From Methylomonas rhizoryzae (GTDB lineage: Bacteria > Pseudomonadota > Gammaproteobacteria > Methylococcales > Methylomonadaceae), in assembly GCF_008632455.1 (NCBI RefSeq), contig NZ_CP043929.1, forward strand, positions 1,178,001 to 1,242,000: a stretch of 64,000 nt of DNA, given 5' to 3'. The first letter of the stretch is position 1, and the number at the start of each line of letters is the position of its first letter. Under the pieces are notes generated by a model. It was given only the letters and a program-made list of their open reading frames with translations, had not been told where the DNA came from and ran no database searches. A program made the position numbers and the translations under genes. Below, one piece after another: positions 25,492 to 34,478 of the stretch.

Positions 25492-26577
25492 TTACAGGTT
25501 AAACAAATCCAGCTGCCGATAAGCTTGCACAGTAGGTTCGTTATTAAGGCCGGACAAAATAACGCCTAACAAGCGCACCTTCTTACCTACGAAATCGGTG
25601 GACGACAATAAATTGGCCATCAGCTCGTAGGTGGCGTTACAGTCGGTCACGGGCTCGCTTAAGGTACGCCCGCGGGTGATTTGTACAAAATTCTGATATT
25701 TGATTTTGACGGTCAAGGTGTGCGCCGACAACCGATTGTCCGCCAGTTTTTGCAAGGCCTGCTGCAGCAACAGTTTCAATTGCTCCAGTATCACCTCCGC
25801 ATCGTCTATGTCTTCTTGGTAAGTCATTTCCACACCCACCGATTTGCGCTCCCGGTGCGAGTTGACGATGCGCTCGTCGATGCCGCGGGCGATCCGGTAA
25901 TAATGCAACGCGGCTTTGCCGAAATGCTGTTGCAACACGTGCAGAGGGGTTTGTTTCAACGTCAGGCCGTTGGTTATACCCAAAGCTTGCATCTTCTTTT
26001 CGGTGGCGGGACCTATACCGTGAAATTTGCCTATCGGCAGCCGGTCGATAAAATTCTGGGCTTGCTCGGGCATGATCACGTGCAGGCCGTCCGGCTTGTC
26101 CAAATCCGATGCCAACTTGGCTAAAAACTTGTTGTACGACACGCCGGCGGATGCGGTTAATTCGGTCTCGCGCTGGATGTCGAGCTTGATTTGCTTGGCC
26201 AACCAGGTGGCCGAGCCCTGAAAACGCCGGCTATCGCTAACGTCCAAATAAGCTTCGTCCAGCGACAAGGGCTCTACGCAATCGCAATAACGGATGAAAA
26301 TACGGCGTATCTGTTCCGAAACCTGACGGTAAACCTCGAAACGAGGCTTGACGAAAATGGCTTGCGGGCATAGCCGGTACGCGTGCGCGGAGGGCATGGC
26401 CGAATGCACGCCGAATTTGCGGGCTTCGTAACTGCAGGTGGCTACCACCCCGCGCGAATCCGGCCTACCGCCGACGATAAGCGGTTTGTTGCGGTATTGC
26501 GGGTAATCGCGTTGTTCGACCGCTGCGAAAAATGCATCCATGTCGACGTGGATGATTTTGCGCAGTGGCTCGGACAT
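25492..26577 (-). CDS. dinB: DNA polymerase IV
   Basis: Y-family translesion polymerase (361 aa). The first catalytic Asp is in HVDMDAFFAAVE; the second pair is in SLDEAYLD. The fingers/palm region GVVATCSYEARKFGVHSAMPSAHA, of which YEARKFGV is the nucleotide-contact core, and the HhH segment LPIGKFHGIGPATEKKM are typical. It ends with QLDLFNL, a likely beta-clamp-binding peptide (QLxLF). It starts 4 nt after the DUF4389 gene, so it is the third gene of a three-gene operon. No LexA box is visible directly before it. Confidence 0.96.
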   Translation of the reverse strand: MSEPLRKIIHVDMDAFFAAVEQRDYPQYRNKPLIVGGRPDSRGVVATCSYEARKFGVHSAMPSAHAYRLCPQAIFVKPRFEVYRQVSEQIRRIFIRYCDCVEPLSLDEAYLDVSDSRRFQGSATWLAKQIKLDIQRETELTASAGVSYNKFLAKLASDLDKPDGLHVIMPEQAQNFIDRLPIGKFHGIGPATEKKMQALGITNGLTLKQTPLHVLQQHFGKAALHYYRIARGIDERIVNSHRERKSVGVEMTYQEDIDDAEVILEQLKLLLQQALQKLADNRLSAHTLTVKIKYQNFVQITRGRTLSEPVTDCNATYELMANLLSSTDFVGKKVRLLGVILSGLNNEPTVQAYRQLDLFNL

Positions 26578-26581
26578 GGTT

Positions 26582-26884
26582 TTAGGAGGGGTCGGACGAC
26601 TCCAGCTCGGCGGTCAGATTCCAGTCGGAGAACGGAAACGGCAGTTTGTCGGTATTGAAGGTCAAAAACAACAGGATATGGTAGTGATAAGTCGATAAAT
26701 TGCGGCCGAAACCCAGGATGTTGGGATTCACGGCTCCGGTCAGCAAAACCGAACCGACTTGTAACAACACCACCAACCAAATCAATAGCTTGACCATGCT
26801 GTCTATCACCGCGTAGATCAGCATGAAAATAATGCGCTTCCAGGTTTCGATTTTCTTCAAATTGTCGTTCAGCATTTCTTGCAC
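26582..26884 (-). CDS. DUF4389 family membrane protein
   Basis: A 100-residue protein with two hydrophobic segments: MLIYAVIDSMVKLLIWLVVLLQ near residues 20-42 (overlong, perhaps a hairpin), and ILLFLTFNTDKLPFPFSDW further on. The NLSTYHYHILLFLTFNTDKLPFPFSDW block is typical of DUF4389. The function is unknown. It lies 4 nt from genes on both sides (DUF2333 gene upstream, dinB downstream). Confidence 0.8.
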   Translation of the reverse strand: MQEMLNDNLKKIETWKRIIFMLIYAVIDSMVKLLIWLVVLLQVGSVLLTGAVNPNILGFGRNLSTYHYHILLFLTFNTDKLPFPFSDWNLTAELESSDPS

Positions 26885-26888
26885 GGTT

Positions 26889-27908
26889 TTAACCTCTATT
26901 CATCACGTCGCGCAAATCCAGGGCCGCCGCATTGGCCCGGGCAATATAATTAGCCATCGCCAAGGAATAATTGGCGAACAAACCGAAACCGTCGCCGTTC
27001 AGCACGACCGGACTCAGCGTAGGCGTCAAGGCGTTTTCCAAGGCTTGGATCATATTGTCCAAGGTGTTCATCGCCCGTTTGTCCAACAAAATGTCGGAAA
27101 AATCGTGCTTGATCGCTTTGAGAATGTGCAGCAAGGCCCAGCAAGCGCCGCGGGCTTCGTAGAACACGTTATCGATTTCCATCCAGGGGGTTTGCCCTAT
27201 CGTCGGCATGTTAAAGTCGACCGGATTGGACGGATCGCCGTGCGCGGCACCGGAAAATTTGTCGGTACTGGCCGCCAAACGAGTGGACAAACCGCCCAAG
27301 CGTTTGATCACCACTTCGGTGTACTGCCACAAATTGTCGGCGCGGGAGTGAAACTGAGCCGGACGCGAGGTGGAAGACGGATTTTGCAGGCGTGACATAT
27401 AGTGATGCAAAGCATCCACGCCTTTGACGTATTCGGCTTCGGTAGACGGCAATGCCCACGAATTGTGTTCGTAATAAAAATACGGCTCGGCTTGAGCCAG
27501 ATCGGGGTCCTCCGCCGACTGCGATTGGTCGCGGGCAAAATGGTTGCGCAAAGCCGTGGTCGCATCGCGCAACATCACCAGAGCACCGTACTCCCAGTTT
27601 TGGATGTTGTCGCAAAACAAACCGGGAGGAGCGACGTCGTTGGTCAGATAACCGCCGGGCTTGAATAAAATCACGTCGGCGATGTGCGCCAGCGTGTTGG
27701 CATACACGTAGCCGATAGGCATTTGATCCGTGTGAGTCACGTTCATACGCTCGATCGCTTCGTCTTGCACGTTGAAGATATTCGGCTCGCGGCTCCACCA
27801 CTCGCCCAAAACCAGCATCACGATAGCGACAACGCCCACCAACGTACCAAACCCCCAGAGTATGCCTTTAGACTTGGCGTCCTCGTAAGCATGCGGATTC
27901 TCTGACAT
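26889..27908 (-). CDS. DUF2333 family membrane-anchored protein
   Basis: A 339-residue protein with a single N-terminal membrane helix (about residues 15-37, ILWGFGTLVGVVAIVMLVL) and a large, mainly helical extracytoplasmic domain. Family segments include GYVYANTLAHIADVILFKPGGY, FCDNIQNWEYGALVMLRD and the C-terminal FSDILLDKRAMNTLDNMIQALE. The function of DUF2333 is unknown. First gene of the operon with DUF4389 and dinB. Similar pairing of DUF2333 with DUF4389 is expected in relatives but I cannot check it. Confidence 0.85.
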   Translation of the reverse strand: MSENPHAYEDAKSKGILWGFGTLVGVVAIVMLVLGEWWSREPNIFNVQDEAIERMNVTHTDQMPIGYVYANTLAHIADVILFKPGGYLTNDVAPPGLFCDNIQNWEYGALVMLRDATTALRNHFARDQSQSAEDPDLAQAEPYFYYEHNSWALPSTEAEYVKGVDALHHYMSRLQNPSSTSRPAQFHSRADNLWQYTEVVIKRLGGLSTRLAASTDKFSGAAHGDPSNPVDFNMPTIGQTPWMEIDNVFYEARGACWALLHILKAIKHDFSDILLDKRAMNTLDNMIQALENALTPTLSPVVLNGDGFGLFANYSLAMANYIARANAAALDLRDVMNRG

Positions 27909-28004
27909 GTATTGCGTATCCTAAATGTACTATTAAAATTGTGAGCTTATTACCGCTTTTATCGCCGGGTATGGTAGCACGGTTTACCGCGAAGACATCC
28001 CCAT

Positions 28005-28274
28005 TCAATGCAGATTACGGCCGGATTGCTCCCAACCCGCCGCAGACATCGGCGGCATTTGAATGAAAAAGCCGTTATTCAGCAAACCGGCCATTACTTT
28101 TTGTACATCTTCCCGGGCCAATTTGCGCTCGGCATTCAGCTCAAGCTCCATTACGAAACTCAGCCGACCGAAATCGGCTAATAATTGCGCAGGCAGCACC
28201 GAAAAGTCGTCTTTGTCGCGCAAATATAAATACAGCTCGTCTTTTTTAGCGCTCTTATATATAAAACAATGCAT
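28005..28274 (-). CDS. YcgL family protein
   Basis: An 89-residue cytoplasmic protein. The start MHCFIYKSAKKDELYLYL is the family's N-terminal signature, so I place the start at ATG 28274 and not 30 nt upstream. VMELELNAERKLAREDVQKVMAGL and the closing FFIQMPP are also typical. The function is unknown. It is divergent from the CPBP protease gene. Confidence 0.9.
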   Translation of the reverse strand: MHCFIYKSAKKDELYLYLRDKDDFSVLPAQLLADFGRLSFVMELELNAERKLAREDVQKVMAGLLNNGFFIQMPPMSAAGWEQSGRNLH

Positions 28275-28359
28275 TACCGTTCTCCTTGTCATAATTGCTG
28301 CCAATTTTACCGGTTTTTAGCTAGAATTTTGCTCCGCTCATCCTCTAATTCTGTAAGCC

Positions 28360-28941
28360 ATGCAACCTGCCGCACCCGATAGCTTTTTTCGCTTAGCCTG
28401 TTGGTTCGAAGGCGCACTAATAGCGGTTGCCGTGCTGGTCGGTCGGATTACCGACATAGATCCCTTCGCCGAACTGAATTTCGCAGAATTGGCTTTGTTT
28501 AACGGCGCACTGTTGACCCTGCCCTTGTTGCTGTTGTTTTGCCTGTTGCAACAATTGCCCTTCCCATCGCTACGACATATTCGCGAATTGCTGCTGGAAA
28601 CCTTGGGCTCCAAATTACACCAGCGGCATTGGACCGACTTATTCATCCTGGCCTGTATCGCCGGTTTTTCCGAAGAGCTGCTGTTTCGCGGCACACTGCA
28701 ACCTTGGCTGGAATACAAAACCAGCCCGGCTACCGGCTTGCTACTGAGCAACGCCATGTTTGCGCTAGCGCACGCGATCACTCCGCTTTATGCGGTATTG
28801 GCTATGCTGATGGGGATTTATCTGGGCATGAGCCTGGATTACAGCGGCGAACGCCAGCTGCTGACGCCCATCGCGATACATACTTTTTACGATTTTTTCG
28901 CTTTTTTGATCATTATCCGCGACTATCGCCGCAGCTTGTGA
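28360..28941 (+). CDS. CPBP family intramembrane glutamic protease
   Basis: A 193-residue membrane protein of the CAAX-protease/bacteriocin-processing family. The catalytic EE of motif 1 is in FSEELLFRGTLQPWL, motif 2 is FALAHA, and motif 3 is IAIHTFYDFFAF. There are five to six hydrophobic helices. The substrate is unknown. A membrane protein gene follows 9 nt after the stop, so the two probably form an operon. Confidence 0.9.
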   Translation: MQPAAPDSFFRLACWFEGALIAVAVLVGRITDIDPFAELNFAELALFNGALLTLPLLLLFCLLQQLPFPSLRHIRELLLETLGSKLHQRHWTDLFILACIAGFSEELLFRGTLQPWLEYKTSPATGLLLSNAMFALAHAITPLYAVLAMLMGIYLGMSLDYSGERQLLTPIAIHTFYDFFAFLIIIRDYRRSL

Positions 28942-28950
28942 GATTTCCAT

Positions 28951-29415
28951 ATGCCGTCCTACTCCGCCCCGCAGTCCATGACGCCGCACTGGCTGGTATG
29001 TGCCATGATGCTGACCTCGCTGGCCCTTTACAACCTACTCTGCCACTTGTTTGCAGAGCAAATCCGCGTCGGCAACTTACCGGAAGCGGACCGGGTTTTG
29101 ATCCGCACCGTATTGTACGTGTCGGCTATTGTGTTGTTTCCGCTCACTAATCTGATTCGCCACGTTCTGCTGCGCCTCAATCAAACCATGCCCGGCCCGA
29201 CCGACGCACGGCAACGCTATTTCACCACCATCGTCGTCACCCAGGCGATGATAGAAATCGTTAGTACCTTCGGTTTGGTGATGTTCGTATTGGGCGACGA
29301 TTTCAACACACTGTATATTTTTACTCTGCTGGGTGTAGTCGGCATTTATTTACACAAGCCCAAAATCGAAGAATTGGCAAGCATCCAAGACGCACTATCC
29401 CATCGCGCCGGCTAA
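28951..29415 (+). CDS. Membrane protein downstream of the CPBP protease, unknown
   Basis: A 154-residue protein with four hydrophobic segments (about residues 12-35, 50-68, 92-112 and 116-132) and a short hydrophilic tail (KPKIEELASIQDALSHR). It is likely cotranscribed with the protease gene. The length and topology do not match a family I know. Confidence 0.72.
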   Translation: MPSYSAPQSMTPHWLVCAMMLTSLALYNLLCHLFAEQIRVGNLPEADRVLIRTVLYVSAIVLFPLTNLIRHVLLRLNQTMPGPTDARQRYFTTIVVTQAMIEIVSTFGLVMFVLGDDFNTLYIFTLLGVVGIYLHKPKIEELASIQDALSHRAG

Positions 29416-29594
29416 TCCGGCCGCAAGGAAGGCACGGCTTTCGGCATCTGTGGCTTAATTTACTCGCCGCAACCGACCGGACAGCGGCGCTTTCCTGCTT
29501 CGTCGCGGCGTAAGCCTATCCTGTCCCATGGTTTTTATACGGCCACTTAGGTTGTACAATACGCTGCTTTTCAAAAAATTAGCTCAGGTGTTAC

Positions 29595-31058
29595 ATGAAG
29601 ATCATACAGGAAGCGCTCACGTTCGATGACGTGTTACTGGTTCCCGCCCATTCGACGGTTTTACCGCGCGAAGTGGAACTGAAAACCCAGCTCACCCGTA
29701 ACATCACGCTCAACATCCCTTTGATTTCCGCCGCCATGGATACCGTCACCGAAGCCCGGTTGGCCATCGCTATTGCCCAGGAAGGCGGCATCGGCATCAT
29801 CCACAAAAACATGACCATAGAACAGCAAGCACGCGAGGTGCTGAGGGTCAAAAAATACGAAAGCGGCGTCATAAAAGATCCGATTACCGTCTCGCCGAAT
29901 ACCACCGTGCGGGAAGTGTTGGAATTGACTCACGCCAAAAACATCTCCGGCGTACCGGTGGTCGACGGCGAAGAGCTGGTCGGCATCGTTACCAGCCGCG
30001 ACCTGCGCTTTGAAACTCGTCTGGACGAAGCCATCCGTTCGGTGATGACGCCCAAGGAGCGCTTGGTCACGGTCAACGAAGCCGCCGGTCAGCAAGAAGC
30101 CATCGCCAAACTGCACAAACACCGCATCGAAAAAGTCTTGGTGGTTAACAACGACTTTCAATTGCGCGGCATGATTACCGTCAAAGATATTCAAAAAGCC
30201 AAAGATAATCCGCACGCTTGCAAGGACGAACAGGAACGTTTGCGGGTCGGCGCCGCGGTCGGTACCGGAACCGGCACCGAAGAACGGGTGGAAGCCTTGG
30301 TCAACGCCGGCGTGGACGTGATCATCGTCGATACCGCGCACGGCCACTCACAAGGGGTATTGGACAAAGTACGCTGGGTTAAACAAACCTTCCCCAACGT
30401 ACAAGTCATCGGCGGCAACATCGCCACGGCCGCCGCAGCGCTCGCCTTGGTGGAGGCCGGCGCCGACGGGGTCAAGGTCGGCATAGGTCCGGGTTCCATC
30501 TGCACCACCCGCATCGTCGCCGGGGTCGGCGTACCGCAAATTACCGCCGTCAGCGAAGTCGCCGCCGCCTTGAAAGGCTCGGGCATTCCTTTAATTGCCG
30601 ACGGCGGCATTCGTTACTCCGGCGACGTGGCCAAAGCCTTGGCGGCCGGCGCTTATTCGGTGATGTTGGGCGGCCTGTTTGCCGGTACCGAGGAAGCGCC
30701 CGGCGAAGTGGAACTGTTCCAAGGCCGCTCCTACAAATCCTACCGCGGCATGGGCTCCTTGGGCGCGATGGCGCAGCAACAAGGTTCCAGCGATCGTTAT
30801 TTCCAGGAAGCCGAAATCGTGGAAAAATTGGTGCCGGAGGGCATCGAAGGCCGCGTGCCTTACAAAGGCAGCGTGTTGGCGATCATTCACCAGCTGCTGG
30901 GCGGCGTGCGCTCCAGCATGGGCTACACCGGCAACCGCACCATTGCCCAAATGCACGACAACGCTCAGTTCGTGCGAGTCACCAGTGCCGGCATGCGCGA
31001 AAGCCACGTGCACGACGTAACCATCACCAAAGAAGCACCGAATTACCAACTGAATTAA
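29595..31058 (+). CDS. guaB: IMP dehydrogenase
   Basis: NAD-dependent oxidation of IMP to XMP, the committed step to guanine nucleotides. The 487-residue protein has the start region EALTFDDVLLVPAHS, two CBS domains (about residues 90-205, for example MTPKERLVTVNEAAG), the NAD/IMP loop GGNIATAAAALALVEAG, the catalytic loop GPGSICTTRIVAGVG with Cys303, and the flap/monovalent-cation region YRGMGSLGAM. guaA follows after 116 nt, interrupted by a palindromic element. Confidence 0.97.
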   Translation: MKIIQEALTFDDVLLVPAHSTVLPREVELKTQLTRNITLNIPLISAAMDTVTEARLAIAIAQEGGIGIIHKNMTIEQQAREVLRVKKYESGVIKDPITVSPNTTVREVLELTHAKNISGVPVVDGEELVGIVTSRDLRFETRLDEAIRSVMTPKERLVTVNEAAGQQEAIAKLHKHRIEKVLVVNNDFQLRGMITVKDIQKAKDNPHACKDEQERLRVGAAVGTGTGTEERVEALVNAGVDVIIVDTAHGHSQGVLDKVRWVKQTFPNVQVIGGNIATAAAALALVEAGADGVKVGIGPGSICTTRIVAGVGVPQITAVSEVAAALKGSGIPLIADGGIRYSGDVAKALAAGAYSVMLGGLFAGTEEAPGEVELFQGRSYKSYRGMGSLGAMAQQQGSSDRYFQEAEIVEKLVPEGIEGRVPYKGSVLAIIHQLLGGVRSSMGYTGNRTIAQMHDNAQFVRVTSAGMRESHVHDVTITKEAPNYQLN

Positions 31059-31065
31059 CTCGAAT

Positions 31066-31122
31066 ATAGGGTGGGTTAGCCAAGCGTAATCCACCCTATC
31101 AAGCCCCCCGGCGAATTACGCT
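31066..31122. repeat. Compound inverted repeat between guaB and guaA
   Basis: ATAGGGTGG (31066-31074) pairs with CCACCCTAT (31091-31099). AGCGTAAT (31083-31090), inside its loop, could instead pair with ATTACGCT (31115-31122). Two overlapping, mutually exclusive stems result. No T tract follows, so it is not a standard terminator. It resembles a dispersed palindromic repeat, or it could modulate guaA expression. Confidence 0.6.
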
Positions 31123-31174
31123 TCGCTTTTATGCACTAAGGCTAAATCCGCCCATACACAATAGACCCGCCGCC

Positions 31175-32755
31175 GTGACACAAACCAATATTCATTCCGA
31201 CAAAATCCTGATCCTCGACTTCGGTTCGCAGTACACGCAACTGATTGCCCGCCGCATCCGCGAGATCGGCGTGTACTGCGAAATCTATTCCTGCGACAGC
31301 AGCGACGAAGAGGTCAAAAACTTCGGCGCCAAGGGCATCATTCTGTCCGGTGGCCCGGAAACCGTGACCAGCAGCGACACCCCGCGCGCGCCGCAAGCCG
31401 TGTTCGAACTGGGCGTGCCGGTATTGGGGATTTGCTACGGCATGCAGACCATGGCCGAACAGTTGGGCGGCAAGGTCGAATCCTCCGACCACCGCGAATT
31501 CGGCTACGCCCAAATCCGCGCCCGCGGCCACTCCAAACTGTTGAAGGACATCGAAGACCACGTCTCGCCGGAAGGCTTTGGGCTATTGGACGTGTGGATG
31601 AGCCACGGCGACCGCGTCGTCGAACTGCCGGCAGGCTTTAAACTGATCGCCAGCTCGGACGGCGCGCCAATTGCCGGCATCGCCGACGAAGACCGCGATT
31701 TCTACGCGCTGCAATTCCACCCGGAAGTGACTCACACCAAGCAAGGCGGGCGCATCCTCGGCCGTTTCGCGTTGGATATTTGCGGCTGCGCGGCGCTGTG
31801 GAACGCCAGCAACATCATCGAAGACAGCATCAGCGCGGTACGGGAAAAAGTCGGCGGCGATCAGGTGATACTGGGCTTGTCCGGCGGCGTCGATTCCTCG
31901 GTGGTCGCGGCCCTGTTGCACCGCGCCATAGCCTCGCAACTAACCTGCGTGTTCGTCGATACCGGCTTGCTACGCCTGCACGAGGGCGACCAGGTGATGG
32001 CGATGTTCGCCGAACACATGGGTATTAAAGTGATCCGGGTCGATGCCGAAGCCCGCTACATGGCCGCGCTGTCCGGCGTCAACGACCCGGAGCAAAAACG
32101 CAAAATCATCGGTGGCCTGTTCGTGGAAATTTTCGACGAGGAAGCCGGCAAACTCACCGACGCCAAATGGCTGGCGCAAGGCACTATCTATCCCGACGTG
32201 ATCGAATCGGCCGGCGCCAAAAGCGGCAAGGCGCATTTGATCAAATCCCACCACAACGTTGGCGGCCTGCCGGAAAACATGAAGCTGAAACTGGTCGAAC
32301 CGCTGCGCGAATTGTTTAAGGATGAAGTGCGCAAGCTCGGCCTGGAACTGGGCCTGCCGGCCGACATGATCTATCGCCACCCCTTCCCCGGTCCCGGCCT
32401 GGGTGTGCGCATCCTCGGCGAAGTCAAAAAGTCCTATGCCGACTTGCTGCGCAAGGCCGACGCCATCTTCATCGAAGAACTGTACCGCCACGATTTGTAC
32501 AACCAAGTCAGCCAAGCCTTCGCGGTGTTCCTGCCGGTCAAGTCGGTCGGCGTGATGGGCGACGGCCGCAAGTACGACTACGTCGTCGCGCTGCGCGCGG
32601 TGGAAACCATAGATTTCATGACCGCCCGCTGGGCGCACCTGCCATACGACTTTTTGGACCTGGTCTCAAGGCGCATCATCAACGAAGTGCCGGGGATTTC
32701 CAGGGTAACTTATGATATTTCAGGTAAGCCGCCGGCGACGATAGAGTGGGAGTGA
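31175..32755 (+). CDS. guaA: GMP synthase (glutamine-hydrolysing)
   Basis: Converts XMP to GMP using glutamine and ATP. The start is GTG 31175, giving the usual DKILILDFGSQYTQLIARR near the N-terminus. The class I amidotransferase triad nucleophile is Cys87 (GICYGMQ) with the His/Glu in FHPEVTHT. The ATP pyrophosphatase P-loop is LSGGVDSSV. The C-terminal dimerisation domain ends with RVTYDISGKPPATIEWE. Length 526 aa is normal. The 3' end is followed within 13 nt by a Fic gene remnant on the other strand. Confidence 0.97.
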   Translation: MTQTNIHSDKILILDFGSQYTQLIARRIREIGVYCEIYSCDSSDEEVKNFGAKGIILSGGPETVTSSDTPRAPQAVFELGVPVLGICYGMQTMAEQLGGKVESSDHREFGYAQIRARGHSKLLKDIEDHVSPEGFGLLDVWMSHGDRVVELPAGFKLIASSDGAPIAGIADEDRDFYALQFHPEVTHTKQGGRILGRFALDICGCAALWNASNIIEDSISAVREKVGGDQVILGLSGGVDSSVVAALLHRAIASQLTCVFVDTGLLRLHEGDQVMAMFAEHMGIKVIRVDAEARYMAALSGVNDPEQKRKIIGGLFVEIFDEEAGKLTDAKWLAQGTIYPDVIESAGAKSGKAHLIKSHHNVGGLPENMKLKLVEPLRELFKDEVRKLGLELGLPADMIYRHPFPGPGLGVRILGEVKKSYADLLRKADAIFIEELYRHDLYNQVSQAFAVFLPVKSVGVMGDGRKYDYVVALRAVETIDFMTARWAHLPYDFLDLVSRRIINEVPGISRVTYDISGKPPATIEWE

Positions 32756-32768
32756 AAATAGGTAAAAG

Positions 32769-33056
32769 GCGTATCAATCGCGCCGAAAATGGCAATGTTT
32801 GCAAATTTTCGATGGCTTGATTCATCGCCTTAACGTAATTTTGCACTTCTTCCCAGTCATCGCGTTTATCCGGCGCAACATTCTCCTGTTCCAGCAACGC
32901 ATCTTCCATATTGGTCTGCGTACCTTCGATTCGACTGGATTGGGTAGACTCTTTTAGCACGTACATGCGGATGAACAATTCGATATTAGGAATGTAGTCG
33001 GAGTACATGTCCAAGCGACCGAGTGCACGATCCGCTGACCCAGTAGCTGGATCAAT
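32769..33056 (-). pseudogene. Fic family gene remnant (N-terminal part only)
   Basis: The minus-strand frame shows the conserved N-terminal region of Fic-domain adenylyltransferases: ALGRLDMYSDYIPNIELFI, VLKESTQSSRIEGTQTN and WEEVQNYVKAMNQAIENL, up to LPFSARLIR. SSRIEG carries the inhibitory (S/T)xxxE(G/N) motif of class II Fic proteins. The sequence then diverges, and the catalytic HxFx(D/E)GNGR motif is absent. The 5' end also lacks a proper start. It ends just 13 nt from the guaA stop, so a deletion joined the fragment to guaA. Confidence 0.75.
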
Positions 33057-33689
33057 TCCATGTCGTCCAAAACCCAGAGGCGATTGATCTTAGAGAGCTG
33101 GAAGCTTTTATAGTGTGATTGTTGCGTCAGTTGTCCGGCAGAAAATTTTTCATCTAGTCATTTCTGTAGAAAATTAAAACAGCCCCGCCGCTTATTCTTT
33201 ATTTTATGGAAAAACTAAAATAGCGCCAGCGGCTATTTTAGGTTCGTCTAGAAACGATAGTTTTACGCTGAAACATAACAGTTTCATCGCGCCCACGCTT
33301 CGCACGGTAACTGCAGTGACGGACGCTCCAGCATCCGGTAGGCACCGCCGGAGCGTGGAAGCGATAAATAGTAGCGTTTAGCCCGTTTCTCAGCATTGTT
33401 TTATATGAAATGCTTAATTTCTGCTGTTCTCTTCTTTGCGTTGGTCCGTTGCCTAACGTGGTGAGTAGCATGCTTGCGGTCATGCTTTATATTGGCGCTG
33501 TTGGAGGTGTAGGCTTCGCGTTCAGATGCAGATAAACCGGTAAATTCATCAGGAATAATACACATGGCAATACTATTGTTTTTTCAATTAAAACAATAAA
33601 TTGACTGTATTGCGTGTTGTGTATTTTTGCTCGGTGGATATAGTGAAGGCGTGTTTTCGTTGCTGCCGGTAAACGGTTTGGGAGGACGG
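33057..33689. other. Gene-poor stretch with palindromes
   Basis: About 630 nt with no supported gene. A perfect 10-bp inverted repeat (33215-33224 and 33232-33241) is listed separately. At about 33324-33357 ACGCTCC and GGAGCGT flank an inner CCGG-rich stem, another structured segment. An 81-codon minus-strand frame (33238-33483) lies across these palindromes and is unlikely to code for protein. Confidence 0.35.
33215..33241. terminator. A/T-rich perfect hairpin, possible terminator
   Basis: CTAAAATAGC (33215-33224) and GCTATTTTAG (33232-33241) enclose a 7-nt loop (GCCAGCG). The arms are A/T-rich with a GC-rich tip. It could terminate transcription from either side or be a repeat. Confidence 0.45.
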
Positions 33690-33881
33690 ATGAAAATCGC
33701 TAAATTAGCTGCTGTAGGAATCGGACTATCGGTATTTGCCGTCGCCGGTCTGGCCGGAATTATCCCGTTGGAATTTGCCGTGCCGCTCTTATTGTTTGCG
33801 GCATTGATGCGCGGCAGTCTGTTGTTAATCGAAAAAGCGATCGACAGCGCGGCTCAGGCTAAGGAAGCCGATAGGCAGTAA
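33690..33881 (+). CDS. Small two-helix membrane protein, unknown
   Basis: A 63-residue protein from ATG 33690, with GGGAGGA as ribosome site 4-10 nt upstream. Two hydrophobic segments (about residues 5-25 and 27-45) are followed by a charged tail (EKAIDSAAQAKEADRQ). The strong ribosome site and consistent amphipathic tail support it being real. No family is recognised. Confidence 0.6.
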   Translation: MKIAKLAAVGIGLSVFAVAGLAGIIPLEFAVPLLLFAALMRGSLLLIEKAIDSAAQAKEADRQ

Positions 33882-34022
33882 TTCGCAAACGGGTTAGTCC
33901 GGGGGACCCACGACTTTTGCCGTTGGCGGCAAGCGCGGCGTAATGCCTTCGACGAATACGGACGTAAGGCTGGACGGTCTCTCGGGCTGGTGTCCTGGGG
34001 TAAAAGCCAAGCGGGAGGAGGG

Positions 34023-34061
34023 CGATTAACCTCGCACGCACTAAAAGCGCGAGGTTAATCG
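34023..34061. terminator. 13-bp perfect inverted repeat between convergent genes
   Basis: CGATTAACCTCGC (34023-34035) and GCGAGGTTAATCG (34049-34061) enclose a 13-nt loop. It separates two convergent genes (33690-33881 plus, 34077-34478 minus), a usual place for a bidirectional terminator. It has no T tract. Confidence 0.55.
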
Positions 34062-34076
34062 TAAAGCGCAGCGGCG

Positions 34077-34478
34077 CTATTGTTTGACTTTCGGCAGTTC
34101 CTTGTCTTCGGTGTTGAAATGGCAAAGTCCGGCGGCAAAGTAATTGCATTCTTCCGATTGTTCGATTTTGGCTCCTGTGGGAGACAATTTAATCGTCAAG
34201 GTGCAAAAGTGGCGCTCGCTGGGGATTTGTTTTTTCAAAACCAACTCGTTTTCGCCGACATATTTTGCTTCGCCGGAAATATCGGCAGTGCAAGCGTGTT
34301 GGTCGCCGCTGCTGTCGGTCGGCTCGAAATCGACGTCAGCGTAGACCGTAGTTTGTTTACCGACTGTATTGATTTTTAAGTGTTGAACGTGCTTGCCGTC
34401 GGTCAGCACATAGTGATCGGTCAACGCAAACGCCGAACCGGATAACAACATCGACGCCAAGAACAGGATTTTTTTCAT
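34077..34478 (-). CDS. Secreted hypothetical protein
   Basis: A 133-residue protein with a clear signal peptide (MKKILFLASMLLSGSAFA, cleavage after AFA, about residue 18). The mature part is about 115 residues, with Cys in HACTAD, HFCTLTI, EECNY and GLCHF that could form two disulfides. A GGGAAGAAAG site precedes the ATG. It is predicted to be periplasmic. The domain is not recognised. The mixed-strand pattern (VQHLKINTVGKQTTVYADVDFEP) suggests a beta-rich fold. Confidence 0.72.
   Translation of the reverse strand: MKKILFLASMLLSGSAFALTDHYVLTDGKHVQHLKINTVGKQTTVYADVDFEPTDSSGDQHACTADISGEAKYVGENELVLKKQIPSERHFCTLTIKLSPTGAKIEQSEECNYFAAGLCHFNTEDKELPKVKQ

Noticed and set aside
29661..32638. Long minus-strand frames opposite guaB and guaA
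   Set aside because: Both purine genes are full length with catalytic residues in place; the frames are shadows.
33238..33483. 81-codon minus-strand frame
   Set aside because: It crosses palindromic DNA and has a composition typical of structured non-coding sequence.
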